From assembly GCF_000732605.1 (NCBI RefSeq), contig NZ_JPME01000008.1:1-64000 (forward strand): a DNA stretch of 64,000 bases, in the 5' to 3' direction. The notes under the pieces are model-generated. The model worked only from the letters and a program-made list of their open reading frames with translations, had not been told where the DNA came from and ran no database searches. Shown here piece after piece: positions 48,335 to 56,908 of the stretch. The translations under genes and the position numbers were made by a program. The stretch comes from Lacrimispora celerecrescens. Lineage in GTDB: Bacteria; Bacillota; Clostridia; Lachnospirales; Lachnospiraceae. Position 1 is the first letter of the stretch. Each line of letters begins with the position of its first letter.

Positions 48335-48378
48335 GGGTGTGTATGAAAACTGTTAAACATGTTTTCATACACACCCTT
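48333..48378. terminator. Shared terminator of dinB and yitT-like genes
   Basis: An 18-bp perfect stem (AAGGGTGTGTATGAAAAC) with a 10-nt loop, then TTTTT on the plus strand. It begins within the dinB stop codon and ends four bases before the convergent gene. Confidence 0.85.
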
Positions 48379-48381
48379 TTT

Positions 48382-49260
48382 CTATAGCTGTCCTCCGATG
48401 GCTTTAAACCCTTCTCCATAAACCTCGTTGGAATCCGTGATGATGAGAAATGCATCCTTGTCCGTTTCGTGGATGGCACGGCGGATGGGCACCACCTGGC
48501 TGTTGTTGCAGGCGCACATGATCACTTTCTTTTCATCCAGGGAGTAAGAGCCCTGGCCCTGAAGAAAGGTGCAGCCTCGCCCGGTATTTTCCTCGATTCT
48601 CTGAGCCGCCTCTTCTGCATGGGAGGTGACCACAAAAACCAGTTTTCCGGCTCCCAGACCATACATGATCTTGTCGATCACCATGGTAGTCACAATGGTA
48701 GAAAGCATGCCCAGGATGACCGCATCCAGGTTGCGGAACACCAGCCCGCCGGCGATGATTACTACGGCATCTACCACAAGGGATATTTGCCCGATGGTCA
48801 GATGAGGGAAAATCTTCCGGATCGCCATAACCAGAAAGTCCGTTCCTCCTGTGGAGCAGTTTCTTAAATAGACGATGGTTAACCCCAAACCGGAAAAGAT
48901 TCCAGTGCAGGCGGAGGCATACAGGGGATTTCCCTGATAAACCGGCAGATAAGGAACTACGTAATCCTGCACAAGGGCAAAGATGATCATGCTCTTCATG
49001 GAACGGAGCAAAAAACTCCTTCCCAAAAGCCTGTAACTCACTAATACGATGGGAATGTTTAAGACGATGCTGGTAATGCCCATAGGAAGACCGAACAGAA
49101 AGCGCAGAATTAGTGCGATACCAGATACTCCTACGGGTGCGAACTCCGCATTTACCGCAAAATTGTAAATTCCAATGTTAAATAAGATTGCCCCCGCCAG
49201 ATCACACAGAAGATCGATCCCCAACTCCTTTGGCGAATATTCCTGTTTGATTGTCATCAT
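48382..49260 (-). CDS. YitT-family membrane protein (second of two)
   Basis: The 292 residues have the same architecture as the 44.6-kb paralogue: membrane domain with APVGVSGIALILRFLFGLP and YLRNCSTGGTDFLVMAI, then the cytoplasmic DUF2179 domain ending DAFLIITDSNEVYGEGF. AAAGGGAGG precedes the ATG. The two copies are diverged in sequence, so this is an old duplication. Which solute, if any, it moves is unknown. Confidence 0.88.
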   Translation of the reverse strand: MMTIKQEYSPKELGIDLLCDLAGAILFNIGIYNFAVNAEFAPVGVSGIALILRFLFGLPMGITSIVLNIPIVLVSYRLLGRSFLLRSMKSMIIFALVQDYVVPYLPVYQGNPLYASACTGIFSGLGLTIVYLRNCSTGGTDFLVMAIRKIFPHLTIGQISLVVDAVVIIAGGLVFRNLDAVILGMLSTIVTTMVIDKIMYGLGAGKLVFVVTSHAEEAAQRIEENTGRGCTFLQGQGSYSLDEKKVIMCACNNSQVVPIRRAIHETDKDAFLIITDSNEVYGEGFKAIGGQL

Positions 49261-49298
49261 GAGTGTGCTGCCTCCCTTTCTTCCGCCCCATTTTCTCC

Positions 49299-49568
49299 TT
49301 ATAGAAAATAATCATCAATTTCAAATTCTTTTTTTCCGATCTGCACCTGTTTCACCAGGACGTTCACTTCCCCCTCTTCTTCGGTGCAGATTCCGGTCAC
49401 CTGAATCTGTGTCTTACCATAGGATTCCGTCAAAACCAGTTCTTTATCCATAATTCCCCTGTCTGCAAGCGCTTCCGCCAAATCCAGCAGAACTTCATCT
49501 ACATCTTCCTTTATATGGTTTCTAACAAATTCCATTTCCAATGCTTCATAAATATCCTGATCAAACAT
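49299..49568 (-). CDS. Conserved hypothetical acidic protein
   Basis: The 89-residue cytoplasmic product has an N-terminal helical half (DIYEALEMEFVRNHIKEDVDEVLLDLAEALADRG) and a beta-hairpin second half (KTQIQVTGICTEEEGEVNVLVKQVQI). I do not recognise the family. ATG 49568 with AGAGGGG is preferred to TTG 49574. It lies just upstream of the yitT-like gene on the same strand, 38 bp away, and may be co-transcribed with it. Confidence 0.7.
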   Translation of the reverse strand: MFDQDIYEALEMEFVRNHIKEDVDEVLLDLAEALADRGIMDKELVLTESYGKTQIQVTGICTEEEGEVNVLVKQVQIGKKEFEIDDYFL

Positions 49569-49657
49569 TATCAAAACCCCTCTTTCATTTTCTACCAGCT
49601 AATTATAACCCATAGATTCTCCTTGTCAATCACTACCCGTCATGATAGAATCGGTTT

Positions 49658-50581
49658 ATGAAAATGACTATGAATTATACCATAACACAAACGTCTGAAG
49701 ATATGACTGTAAAACAGTATTTATTAAATCTGGGATATTCCCAGAGCCTCTTAAGACAGCTTCGGAACCGATCAGATGGAATAACGGTTGGGGGAGAGCC
49801 GGTCTATACAACCCGCACCCTTAAGCCAGGTGATCTTTTATCCGTCTTTATCTGCGAAGAGGAAAGTTCTAAGAATATTGTTCCCACTCCCATGCCGATA
49901 CAAATCGAATACGAGGATGAACATATCCTTGTCATTAATAAAGAAGCCGGTGTCCCCATTCATCCGTCCCAGGGTAACTTTGATCATACCCTGGCCAACG
50001 GGATTGCCTATTATTTTGAGGAAAAGAACGAGGCTTTTATCTACCGGGCCATCAACCGTCTTGACCGGGATACCACCGGACTTTTGGTTGTGGCAAAAAA
50101 TCCTTTAAGCGCCTGCATTCTTTCCGATATGGTGAAAAAACGAGAGATTCACCGTCGTTACCTTGCAGTTGTCCAGGGAGAACTTCCCCTAGAAGGGACC
50201 ATCGACGCTCCTATTGCCCGGGTAGAAGGCTCCACCATAGAACGATGTGTGGATCCGATACATGGAGAAGAGGCGCGCACTCATTATAAACGGCTTTATT
50301 ATGACCCTGTGACAGGGCATTCTCTTGCAGGCCTTCGTCTGGAAACAGGCCGCACGCACCAGATCCGGGTTCATTTAAAGTCCATCGGCCATCCCCTGCC
50401 AGGAGATTTCCTTTATCACCCGGACTACCGTTACATTACCCGTCAGGCCCTGCATTCCTTCCGGCTGGATTTCCTTCACCCAATCAAAAAGGAACCCCTT
50501 TCTTTTGAGGCGCCCCTTCCTGGGGACATGCAGTTCCTTGGTATCACATCCACCGAAGGCCTTTGGGATAATGATTTTTAA
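49658..50581 (+). CDS. RluA-family pseudouridine synthase
   Basis: The enzyme isomerises uridines in rRNA or tRNA. The 307 residues include an N-terminal S4-like RNA-binding segment (about 13-70; VKQYLLNLGYSQSLLRQLRN) and the catalytic domain with NRLDRDTTGLLVVAKN, whose Asp is the nucleophile, then ETGRTHQIRVHL. RluD or RluC specificity cannot be assigned. The start has no strong ribosome site. Its 3' end overlaps the convergent methyltransferase gene by 38 bp. Confidence 0.9.
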   Translation: MKMTMNYTITQTSEDMTVKQYLLNLGYSQSLLRQLRNRSDGITVGGEPVYTTRTLKPGDLLSVFICEEESSKNIVPTPMPIQIEYEDEHILVINKEAGVPIHPSQGNFDHTLANGIAYYFEEKNEAFIYRAINRLDRDTTGLLVVAKNPLSACILSDMVKKREIHRRYLAVVQGELPLEGTIDAPIARVEGSTIERCVDPIHGEEARTHYKRLYYDPVTGHSLAGLRLETGRTHQIRVHLKSIGHPLPGDFLYHPDYRYITRQALHSFRLDFLHPIKKEPLSFEAPLPGDMQFLGITSTEGLWDNDF

Positions 50582-51944
50582 GAATCCCACCAGCCAGCTT
50601 GGCAAACCCAATGGAATATCCGTCGGTATTAACAAGCACCCAGCCTTTTTTATTATCAAGAGAACGGGAAATGTCTCCAGTTAACGTTTCTCCTTTTAAA
50701 TACTTAATAATTTCCGCTCCATCCGCCGACAGATCGATGGATAAGTATACCTCTTCCTTTTTAAGGAAAAGAGCAAAGCCATGAGAGGGTTCAAATCGGT
50801 TCTTTTTCACAGTTCCCAGATGAAGACCCGGACGAATGATTTTCATACCCTTAAAATCAACCATTTCCGGCGGGATTAAATACAGCTGGTCCCCAAAAAG
50901 AATATATTCCTTACGGAGAAGCAATGGGGCAGGGTTAACCAGAAGCTCTTTTAAAAATGTTTCTACTTCTTTTATCACAGACTTATCGCTGCTGTACTCC
51001 GGCATGGTCTGCTTTTTTACAGAACCCTCATCTTCGCACTTTCTTAATACTGCCAGGTAATGGCCTTCCCCTTCTGACTTATCCGGCCAGATGCGGAAGG
51101 TCTTTTTTAATTCTTCCATACCGGATTTGCTCCATTCCGGACGGCCCGGATAGAGTCCGGGACGTGTTCCTGCATCAGCGATGGAAAAATCGGGATGAAT
51201 AATAAGGAAACGTTCGATGACCTGTTCATTTTCCTCCGGGGAAAAGGTGCAGGTGGAATACACGATGGTTCCGCCAGGCTTTAACATGACGGCTGCATTG
51301 GAAAGGATCTCTTCCTGACGGGCCGCACAGACTTTTACATGCTCAGGCGTCCATTCCAGTCTGGCCGTTTCATCCTTTCGGAACATCCCTTCTCCGGAAC
51401 AAGGAGCATCTACCACAATTCTGTCAAAAAAACCGGGAAACCGAAGAGACAGGCTCCCGGAATCCTCGTTGGAGACAACCGCATTCCCGATTCCCAGGCG
51501 TTCTACGTTTTGGGAAAGAATTCTTGCTCTGGCCGGATGGATCTCATTGCTTAGAAGGAAGCCTTTTCCCTGCATCCGCCCTGCAATATGAGTGGTTTTT
51601 CCCCCTGGCGCAGCGCATAAGTCAAGGATATTTTCTCCGGGCTTTGGATCTAACAGTTCCACAACGGCCATGGCGCTTGGCTCCTGGATATAATAAAGAC
51701 CTGCCTCATGGTATGGATGCTTACCTGGCCGCTCGGCTGCCTGGTAGTAATACCCTTCCGCTGCCCATGGAATCTTTTCCAGATGAAATGGGCTGATTTC
51801 ACGAAATTTCTCCTTGGAAATCTTTAAGGGATTTACCCTTAAGCCCTGTACCCGTTCCTTCTCATAGCTTTCAATAAAAGAATCATACTCCGCTCCTAAA
51901 AGCCGTTTCATTTTTTCCCTGAACTCATCTGGTAATTGAATCAT
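50544..51944 (-). CDS. RsmF/RsmB-type rRNA cytosine-5 methyltransferase (NOL1/NOP2/Sun)
   Basis: This 466-residue S-adenosylmethionine enzyme methylates cytosine in 16S rRNA. SAM motif I is ILDLCAAPGGKTTHIA. The two catalytic cysteines are in DAPCSGEGMF (motif IV) and STCTFSPEENE (motif VI). The C-terminal third (about 310-466) resembles the RsmF PUA-like extension. RsmF is the better match than RsmB because the N-terminal NusB-like domain is missing. AGAGG precedes the ATG. Confidence 0.9.
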   Translation of the reverse strand: MIQLPDEFREKMKRLLGAEYDSFIESYEKERVQGLRVNPLKISKEKFREISPFHLEKIPWAAEGYYYQAAERPGKHPYHEAGLYYIQEPSAMAVVELLDPKPGENILDLCAAPGGKTTHIAGRMQGKGFLLSNEIHPARARILSQNVERLGIGNAVVSNEDSGSLSLRFPGFFDRIVVDAPCSGEGMFRKDETARLEWTPEHVKVCAARQEEILSNAAVMLKPGGTIVYSTCTFSPEENEQVIERFLIIHPDFSIADAGTRPGLYPGRPEWSKSGMEELKKTFRIWPDKSEGEGHYLAVLRKCEDEGSVKKQTMPEYSSDKSVIKEVETFLKELLVNPAPLLLRKEYILFGDQLYLIPPEMVDFKGMKIIRPGLHLGTVKKNRFEPSHGFALFLKKEEVYLSIDLSADGAEIIKYLKGETLTGDISRSLDNKKGWVLVNTDGYSIGFAKLAGGILKNHYPKGLRWM

Positions 51945-52049
51945 TATTTTTCCTCTGAAATTAAATTTTTATATAAAAAAGCACTTGTTTATTATTATTT
52001 TCCGAAGTAAGTGCCAAACTAGGAAGAGACGAATGACCGGAGGTGCCTT

Positions 52050-52625
52050 ATGTCCCTATTAACCATTACTGCTTACTTCATTATACCCATATATACCATT
52101 CTGTTTGCCTGGGGAACCGATTGGTTTTCATTAAATTTTTCCGTATTAGGAAATATATCCTCCAGAAAAAACTTATTTCTCTTATGGGGTATCATCATAG
52201 GAACGTATTTTTATTACATTTTAAAGCGGATCATTAGCGGACTTCCCCGGAACAGAAAAGAAACCGTGATGAGCATCACTGCCCTTTTGCTTTTAGTTCT
52301 GGCAGTCATCACGCCTTATTTGCCGGACTCACAGCCCCTTCATGCGGTCTTCCATGTTATTTTATCTTTTTTAGCATCTATTTCTCTTCTTATCTGCCTG
52401 TATATGATCGTCTGGAAGCTTTACTGCATGAATCAGGAGGTTTACCGACCCTATCTGCATTGCTTACTGGTGATAACGGTTTTATCCGCCTTTTTATTTT
52501 TCCTGACTGGAATCGTGAGTACAGTGCTGGAAATATTTTTCATCCTTTCATGTACCTTTCTGCTTCAAAGGCTTTACCGCAGGGTCCAGGCCCCAAAAAA
52601 CAGATGGAGATACGATCGGTTATGA
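52050..52625 (+). CDS. Hypothetical polytopic membrane protein
   Basis: The 191 residues have six likely helices (starting near 4, 42, 74, 100, 137 and 157) and a basic C-terminus (RLYRRVQAPKNRWRYDR). The spacing of helices and short polar turns resembles DUF998-type proteins, but I see no diagnostic motif. CCGGAGG lies six bases before the ATG, and a strong terminator follows. It stands alone on the plus strand. The function is unknown. Confidence 0.75.
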   Translation: MSLLTITAYFIIPIYTILFAWGTDWFSLNFSVLGNISSRKNLFLLWGIIIGTYFYYILKRIISGLPRNRKETVMSITALLLLVLAVITPYLPDSQPLHAVFHVILSFLASISLLICLYMIVWKLYCMNQEVYRPYLHCLLVITVLSAFLFFLTGIVSTVLEIFFILSCTFLLQRLYRRVQAPKNRWRYDRL

Positions 52626-52642
52626 TAAAATGCGATAAAAAA

Positions 52643-52684
52643 GGAAAGTGCCCGAAAGAAAGAAATTTTCTTACGGGCACTTCC
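52643..52684 (+). terminator. Terminator of the polytopic membrane protein gene
   Basis: AAGTGCCCG pairs with CGGGCACTT, with AAGAAA/TTTCTT pairing inside, followed by CCATTTTT on the plus strand. Confidence 0.75.
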
Positions 52685-52793
52685 ATTTTTCCTGGTACCA
52701 TGCCAGCGATGATAAAAATAACTGAATGAATTATAAAACAAAAACCCCTGCTTTGTCAATAAAAAACATCCTCTGCCTTGAGGCCGGTGATGG

Positions 52794-53408
52794 TTAAGGC
52801 CGGATCACCAGTCGGGCACCTGACATTTTCTCTACAATCTCATACATATTTGTTACTGAGCCAACCTTCAGCTTGTCCGCTAATTCATAAAAATTTAAGC
52901 AGGTTCCGCAGGTAAGGATTTCCACTCCCTGCGCTTCTAAGCTCTTTAAATCCTCCAGAGACTGGGAGCCTTCCACGGATAACCTTGCTCCTCCATTGTA
53001 GAGAAGGACCGTTTCAGGGAGTTCTTCCAGCTGGGTAAGGGCATATACAAATCCCTTCATCAGAATGCGTCCAAGCTCTTCATTGCCGCCGCCCATCTGA
53101 TCCGATGAAAGCACTGCAACAAGACCTTTTTTTCTGGCATCGGGAAGGCATTCCTCTTCTTTTGCTGCTTCTACCATATTGCCTGATTCTCTGTTTACGT
53201 GGAACAGGATTTCAAATTCCCCTTCCGATTTTTTCTCTGAAACCGGAGAAACTCCTTCATAATTCCCCAGCTTCATCACGTTCTGAACTGCAATTTCATT
53301 GTCCACGAGTACCTTTAATATCCCCTCTTCCATGCCCTTTAATGCCTCTTTTGCCTTAATAACCGGCTGTGGGCATGCCAGGCCTCTTGCATCAACAATT
53401 TTTTCCAT
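52794..53408 (-). CDS. yedF: Sulfurtransferase-like selenium metabolism protein YedF
   Basis: The 204 residues include an N-terminal TusA-like domain (1-72; VDARGLACPQPVIKAKEAL with the CPxP cysteine) and a C-terminal DsrE-like domain (about 95-204; VAVLSSDQMGGGNEELGRILMKG, ILTCGTCLNFYEL). YedF is linked genomically to selenium use in clostridia, but its reaction is unproven. No selD, selA or selenoprotein gene is visible in this window. Its ATG is one base past the stop of an XRE regulator, so the two are translated together. Confidence 0.9.
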   Translation of the reverse strand: MEKIVDARGLACPQPVIKAKEALKGMEEGILKVLVDNEIAVQNVMKLGNYEGVSPVSEKKSEGEFEILFHVNRESGNMVEAAKEEECLPDARKKGLVAVLSSDQMGGGNEELGRILMKGFVYALTQLEELPETVLLYNGGARLSVEGSQSLEDLKSLEAQGVEILTCGTCLNFYELADKLKVGSVTNMYEIVEKMSGARLVIRP

Positions 53409-53409
53409 T

Positions 53410-53778
53410 TTACCGTTCTCCTTTGCTTCTATTTTCTCTTTCCAGTTCTTCCATCACAATAATCATGGACCTTAAAAGCCGCCTGTCATTCTTTGAAAGC
53501 ATAGCCGCCTTCTGCACCATTTCAATGATTTCATAGTCATTCTGACCAGATTCCCCGTCTTCTGCCTCTTCCTCCAACAGGGAAAAGAAATCCGACATTT
53601 TAAGGCCGAATGCACTGCAGATCCTACCGAGTTTCGGCAGGCTGATATTGGCTCTTCTTCCGAACAAACTGGACAATGTGGACTGAGCGATCCCGCTTTC
53701 TTTTGATAACCTGTACATAGACCACTCTTTGCTTTTGTTGATTTCCTCGATTTTCTTAAGTACTGCCTCGTTGTCCAT
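53410..53778 (-). CDS. XRE-family regulator upstream of yedF
   Basis: The 122 residues have a Cro/CI-type helix-turn-helix (about 15-65; WSMYRLSKESGIAQSTLSSLFGRR, LPKLGRICSAFGLKMSDFF) and a C-terminal helical tail rich in Glu/Arg. ATG 53778 with GAGGG is preferred over 53799. It is immediately followed by yedF, so it may control that gene. The 170 bp upstream hold only AT-rich DNA and the DUF1292 gene's terminator. Confidence 0.85.
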   Translation of the reverse strand: MDNEAVLKKIEEINKSKEWSMYRLSKESGIAQSTLSSLFGRRANISLPKLGRICSAFGLKMSDFFSLLEEEAEDGESGQNDYEIIEMVQKAAMLSKNDRRLLRSMIIVMEELERENRSKGER

Positions 53779-53924
53779 ACAGCTATCCCTCACTTCCATA
53801 GATACAATTATAGTAGTATATAGAATGCAGCTTTGATAGATTGCAATATTCGCTGTATATGCTTCTATTATTTGTAGTGTCTATGATCTGCAAGGTTTCA
53901 AAATTACGTTTTCTTATAAATCTT

Positions 53925-53963
53925 AAAGCCGGGACCAGTCCTATTAAGGACCGCCCCGGCTTT
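53925..53963 (-). terminator. Terminator of the DUF1292 gene
   Basis: AAAGCCGGG pairs with CCCGGCTTT, with GGTCC/GGACC elements inside. A T-rich but interrupted stretch follows on the minus strand, nine bases past the stop. Confidence 0.65.
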
Positions 53964-53971
53964 TCCTCTGT

Positions 53972-54304
53972 TTATTCTTCGTCTTCGCCTACCAGCTCAT
54001 CATATTCCGCTTCGTCCAGTAATTCGTCAAAGGCTTCCGCAACGATCTCATATTCATCGTCATCTTCGATATTTTCAAGATTTGGCTGCCCATCCTCCTT
54101 CTCAGAATAACGGTACAGATAAACTTCTCCTTCTTCTGCCTCAGGGCCATTCATAGGAAGCAGAGCAATATAATCTCTTTCGCCTGCTGTGAAAATGGTA
54201 AGTACAACGCATTCTAACTCTTTTCCATCATCCAGGGTAAGTGTAACTGTCATTTCCTCCTGCGGTTCCATATCTTCCCGCTCTAAATTAGGATCCTGTG
54301 CCAT
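53972..54304 (-). CDS. DUF1292 family protein
   Basis: This 110-residue highly acidic protein carries the DUF1292 pattern: TVTLTLDDGKELECVVLTIF, YIALLPM, GEVYLYRYSE and IEDDDEYEIVAEAFDELL. The family is widespread in Firmicutes, often near ruvX/yrzB, and its function is unknown. ATG 54304 with GAGAGG is preferred over an extended frame with an unusual basic leader. It follows the cobalamin adenosyltransferase gene after about 100 bp. Confidence 0.88.
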   Translation of the reverse strand: MAQDPNLEREDMEPQEEMTVTLTLDDGKELECVVLTIFTAGERDYIALLPMNGPEAEEGEVYLYRYSEKEDGQPNLENIEDDDEYEIVAEAFDELLDEAEYDELVGEDEE

Positions 54305-54402
54305 TCTGATACCTCTCTTTTTTCTTAATCTAGTTGTACGGCGCATCTGTCGCCTGCTTCCACTCTATCAAACTATCCGGCAAAAATCAAGGGATTTTAC
54401 CG

Positions 54403-54927
54403 TTAATATTCAATTCCCTTCCTCGCTGAAATACCTCTGTCGTATGGATGCTTCACCTTTCTGATTTCCGACACATAATCCGCCATTTCTACAAGTTTTT
54501 CTGAGGGCTCTCTTCCTGTGAGAACCACTTCAAGACCCTCAGGACGTGCAGAAAGAAACTCCAAAACCCGTTTTTCCTCTACAAGGCCAAAATTACATAC
54601 CGCCATAATTTCATCCAGGACAAGGAGATCGTAATTCTCCTTCGCTGCCTTATTTAAGGTCATCTCAAGCAGCTGAGAATAGTAGATCCCCGCTTCTTTT
54701 TTCTGCTCAGGGGACATTTTTGAAAAAAAACCAAAACTCCGCTCACAGGGCGTTACCGTAATGCGGTCAAGTCCGCATAATGCATTTACTTCACCGGAAT
54801 GATCAGTTTTTAAGAAACGGGTAATGAGCACCCGTTTCCCGCTGCCGCAGGCGCGCACAGCCAGTCCGATGGCAGCCGTTGTCTTTCCTTTTCCATCCCC
54901 ACAGTATATGTGTACACAGGATTTCAT
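54403..54927 (-). CDS. Cob(I)yrinic acid a,c-diamide adenosyltransferase (CobO/BtuR type)
   Basis: The enzyme transfers the adenosyl group of ATP to cobalt in corrinoids. The 174 residues have the N-terminal P-loop HIYCGDGKGKTTAAIGLAVRA, the LLVLDEIMAV acidic motif, LTGR near 145 and VSEIRKVKHPYDRGISARKGIEY at the end, all family hallmarks. ATG 54927 with AAAGGAG is preferred over the frame start at 54993, which would overlap the helicase gene. No other cobalamin gene is nearby. Confidence 0.92.
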   Translation of the reverse strand: MKSCVHIYCGDGKGKTTAAIGLAVRACGSGKRVLITRFLKTDHSGEVNALCGLDRITVTPCERSFGFFSKMSPEQKKEAGIYYSQLLEMTLNKAAKENYDLLVLDEIMAVCNFGLVEEKRVLEFLSARPEGLEVVLTGREPSEKLVEMADYVSEIRKVKHPYDRGISARKGIEY

Positions 54928-54964
54928 ATCTCTATCTCCTTTCATCTCCCTATTTCTGCCCCGG

Positions 54965-56809
54965 TCATTCCCGATCCAGATATTCCCGGACAAAACGGGA
55001 AACTTCCTGCTTTTTGCTGTATCTCTCCCGCACGTAATTGACGTGGAGCCGTTCCTTAGACCTTGTCATGGCCACATAAAACATCCGCCGCTCCTCTTCT
55101 AAATCAGCAGGGAGAACTGCCTTCTGATGAGGCGTCACTCCTTCATTGGCATCCAGAATGTAGACGATCCGGTATTCCAGGCCTTTAGAGCTGTGCATGG
55201 TCATAAGGGCGACTCCCATGGAATTTCCTTCCCTCAGCTGGGCCTGGGCTTTTAATTCCTCCCCATATTCCTTCATATGACGGAACCATTCCTCTGCCGT
55301 GTGATAACCGGCGGCACTCTCCTGAATCTGGTCCAAAACCTCCAAAAGCTCCTCCGGCTTCATCCTACGGTACTGGGCGTATTCCCGAATGTAATCATCA
55401 TAACCCACTGCTTTCCGGATATAGTTTACAGCAGCCACAGGTGCCATATTCCTGATCATCTTTAAATCGTATTCCAGCTGTTCGATCCGTTCCACCATCC
55501 AGCCCCTGTCCTGATAAAAGGACTTCACGGATTCCCAATTCACCGGGTTATGTTCCACCGCATCCCGGCTGATATAGCGATTCGGCCGGTTGATGATCTG
55601 GAGCACATTGGCCCTGGACAAATCGCCGGACGCTGCCTGGATATAGGAAATTATGTTTTTTGCAATCCAATGATCGTATAGATTGGGAACGGAATCCTTC
55701 ATGGAGAAGGGGATGTTATATTCCATAAACTTTTCGATTAACAGCCTTGGGCCCAGATTCGTCCGGTAAAGTACCGCAATCTCCTGCCAGGCAAACCCTG
55801 CCTTTGCATAAGCCATAATTTCCTGAACGATCTCTAAAGTTTCCTCCTGAGGATCCTGCCATACTCTTGTAACAATCGGCTTTCCATGACCTTTTTTTGT
55901 AATGATCCTTTTAGGAAAACGCATCTCATTGTGAGCGATCAGCTTTCCAGCGGCCTCCACGATTTCACTGGTACTTCGGAAATTGATATTTAAAAGAACC
56001 TTTTTCGCTCCCTGATAGTCCTTTTCAAAGCCCAGCATAATTTCCGGTTTCGCTCCCCGGAACCGATAGATGGACTGGTCATCATCACCTACAATAAACA
56101 GGTTGTTTTCCGGTGCAGCCAGCATCCGGACAATTTCGTACTGTACCCGGTTAATATCCTGAAACTCATCCACCAGAATATACCGGTACTTTTTCTGCCA
56201 TGCTGCCAGGATGTCCTTTCTCTGGACAAATAATTCATAGCACATCACCATCATATCGTCAAAATCAATGAGATTGGCCTTACGGAGCCGGTCCTCATAG
56301 TCCTGATAGAGCTGTTTGAATATTTCCTCAGAGCAGTTTTTGGAATAATAGTGATCTAAGTCAATCATCTCTCCTTTTACAGAGCTGATTTCCGACAGGA
56401 TGGAAGTCACGAATTCCGCCTCATCTTCCACCTCTACCTGATTCTTATCCATAGCTTCCTTTATGTACTGGATCTTCTGTTCCTCCCTTACAATGCTGCG
56501 GGCATCGTACCGGTAAGCAAACTTTAAGATCCTGAAAAATATGGCATGAAAGGTTCCAAAGCTGACGGCAGACGGCCTGCCGTCCACAAGGCTTTCAAAA
56601 CGTTCCTTCATCTCCCTGGCAGCTGCTTTTGTAAAAGTGATGACCAGGATATTGGACGGATCCACATCGTATTTCTCAATTAAATGACAGATCCGGTGGG
56701 TGATGGTAAAGGTCTTTCCTGAACCTGGCCCGGCAAGGACCAGCATGGGACCTTCGTGGTGAAGGATTGCCTCCTTCTGGGCTCCCTCATATGTGACCTG
56801 TTCCTTCAT
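54965..56809 (-). CDS. UvrD/PcrA-type DNA helicase (superfamily 1)
   Basis: This ATP-driven 3'-5' helicase has 614 residues, shorter than PcrA or UvrD (about 720). Motifs are in order: I LAGPGSGKTFTITHRI, Ia ITFTKAAAREMKER, II LVDEFQDINRVQYEI, III VGDDDQSIYRFRGA, IV LNINFRST, V MTMHSSKGLEYRIVYI and VI RRMFYVAMTRSKERL. ATG 56809 with GGAGG is preferred over 56833. The C-terminal polymerase-binding Tudor-like tail of PcrA is absent. It is probably a repair or replication accessory helicase. Confidence 0.92.
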   Translation of the reverse strand: MKEQVTYEGAQKEAILHHEGPMLVLAGPGSGKTFTITHRICHLIEKYDVDPSNILVITFTKAAAREMKERFESLVDGRPSAVSFGTFHAIFFRILKFAYRYDARSIVREEQKIQYIKEAMDKNQVEVEDEAEFVTSILSEISSVKGEMIDLDHYYSKNCSEEIFKQLYQDYEDRLRKANLIDFDDMMVMCYELFVQRKDILAAWQKKYRYILVDEFQDINRVQYEIVRMLAAPENNLFIVGDDDQSIYRFRGAKPEIMLGFEKDYQGAKKVLLNINFRSTSEIVEAAGKLIAHNEMRFPKRIITKKGHGKPIVTRVWQDPQEETLEIVQEIMAYAKAGFAWQEIAVLYRTNLGPRLLIEKFMEYNIPFSMKDSVPNLYDHWIAKNIISYIQAASGDLSRANVLQIINRPNRYISRDAVEHNPVNWESVKSFYQDRGWMVERIEQLEYDLKMIRNMAPVAAVNYIRKAVGYDDYIREYAQYRRMKPEELLEVLDQIQESAAGYHTAEEWFRHMKEYGEELKAQAQLREGNSMGVALMTMHSSKGLEYRIVYILDANEGVTPHQKAVLPADLEEERRMFYVAMTRSKERLHVNYVRERYSKKQEVSRFVREYLDRE

Positions 56810-56861
56810 AGTTTCCTCCGTATCTGGAATCATGCCTGACCGGCAGACCCCGTCAAAACAA

Positions 56862-56896
56862 AAGCAGAGGTCCGGTCATATCCGGAGCCTCTGCTT
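56862..56896 (-). terminator. gltX terminator
   Basis: AAGCAGAGG/CCTCTGCTT with TCCGG/CCGGA above it forms a 14-bp stem. The minus strand reads into TTTGTTTTG. Confidence 0.8.
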
Positions 56897-56908
56897 CTGC
56901 AATTATAA

